The translations under genes and the position numbers were made by a program. The notes beneath the pieces were generated by a model. It was not told where the DNA came from, did not search any database, and saw only the letters and a list, made by a program, of their open reading frames with translations. Below, in pieces: positions 5,358 through 5,509 of a stretch of DNA of 5,509 bases (its first letter is position 1; every line of letters begins with the position of its first letter). The DNA is from JBFWNZ01 sp050250795 (GTDB lineage: Bacteria; Pseudomonadota; Alphaproteobacteria; UBA8366): NCBI GenBank assembly GCA_050250795.1, contig JBFWNZ010000267.1, positions 1 to 5,509 of the forward strand. Reading direction: 5' to 3'.

Positions 5358-5509
5358 ATGAATTCCCGAATCCGGAGCAGGAGTCTGTTCGCGGGGATGG
5401 CCGCCGCCGGTGCGCTGGCCTTTTCTCCGGCAATCGCCCAGGACGCCCCGACCGTGAAGGTCGGTGTGGTCGCTTTCTATACCGGTGCCGCAGCCGGCCC
5501 ATTCGGTAT
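5358..5509 (+). CDS. ABC transporter substrate-binding protein, branched-chain amino acid type (3' end outside window)
   Basis: Only the first 50 codons are present and the frame is open to the window edge. The protein starts with a signal peptide: basic residues R4, R6 and R8, a hydrophobic core at about 10-24, and a likely cut after A25-I26-A27 before Q28-D29. The mature N-terminus reads VKVGVVAFYTGAAAGPFG, which matches the first beta strand and ligand-loop pattern of LivK-type periplasmic binding proteins (Peripla_BP_6). These proteins capture amino acids, amides or aromatic and other organic acids for a LivHMGF-type importer, so permease and ATPase genes would be expected to the right. 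The start is supported by GGAGG 7 nt upstream and a promoter about 85-115 nt upstream. The ligand cannot be told from this fragment. Confidence 0.88.
   Translation, partial: MNSRIRSRSLFAGMAAAGALAFSPAIAQDAPTVKVGVVAFYTGAAAGPFG

Noticed and set aside
1..5509. CRISPR array, tRNA, insertion sequence ends, toxin-antitoxin pair, diversity-generating repeat or phage attachment site
   Set aside because: I saw no spaced direct repeats, cloverleaf-like sequence, transposase, terminal inverted repeats or target duplications. The window reads as ordinary chromosomal genes.

Overview
The window is high-GC, densely coded bacterial DNA. Strong G/C preference at third codon positions, purine-rich ribosome binding sites, a TspO/MBR gene and a LivK-type periplasmic binding protein all suggest a free-living alphaproteobacterium, possibly Rhodospirillales-like. 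This assignment rests on style and gene content, not on a marker gene. There is no rRNA, tRNA, CRISPR array, insertion sequence or other obvious mobile element.

Layout, left to right. (1) Positions 3-1070, plus strand: the 3' part of a polytopic membrane protein that looks like a GT-C-type glycosyltransferase, cut by the window edge. It is followed 6 nt later by a complete TspO/MBR gene (1077-1541), probably in the same transcript. (2) Positions 1542-2729, minus strand: an MFS drug/metabolite-type exporter whose stop codon directly abuts the tspO stop, with no intergenic base. (3) Positions 2874-3758, plus strand: an exported protein of the formylglycine-generating-enzyme/sulfatase-modifying-factor (SUMF1) fold. 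It is divergent from the MFS gene and lacks both catalytic cysteines of true FGE. (4) Positions 3777-4010, minus strand: a small, very charged, probably helical protein of unknown function, tail-to-tail with the SUMF gene. (5) Positions 4245-5207, plus strand: a DapA-fold lyase/aldolase that keeps the Schiff-base lysine and one tyrosine but has lost the other signature residues of dihydrodipicolinate synthase. (6) Positions 5358 to the end, plus strand: the first 50 codons of a branched-chain-amino-acid-type ABC transporter substrate-binding protein. A perfect 18-bp palindrome and a good sigma70-like promoter lie between (5) and (6).

The DapA-like enzyme and the binding protein plausibly open a solute uptake and catabolism cluster that continues to the right. 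The genes to the left look like ordinary, functionally mixed chromosomal neighbours. I see no convincing new defence, mobile or RNA system. The items most worth a second look are the atypical DapA active site, the palindrome beside the transporter promoter, and the cysteine-less exported SUMF protein. All gaps between genes are under 300 bases; the longest, about 234 nt, is described as its own entry.
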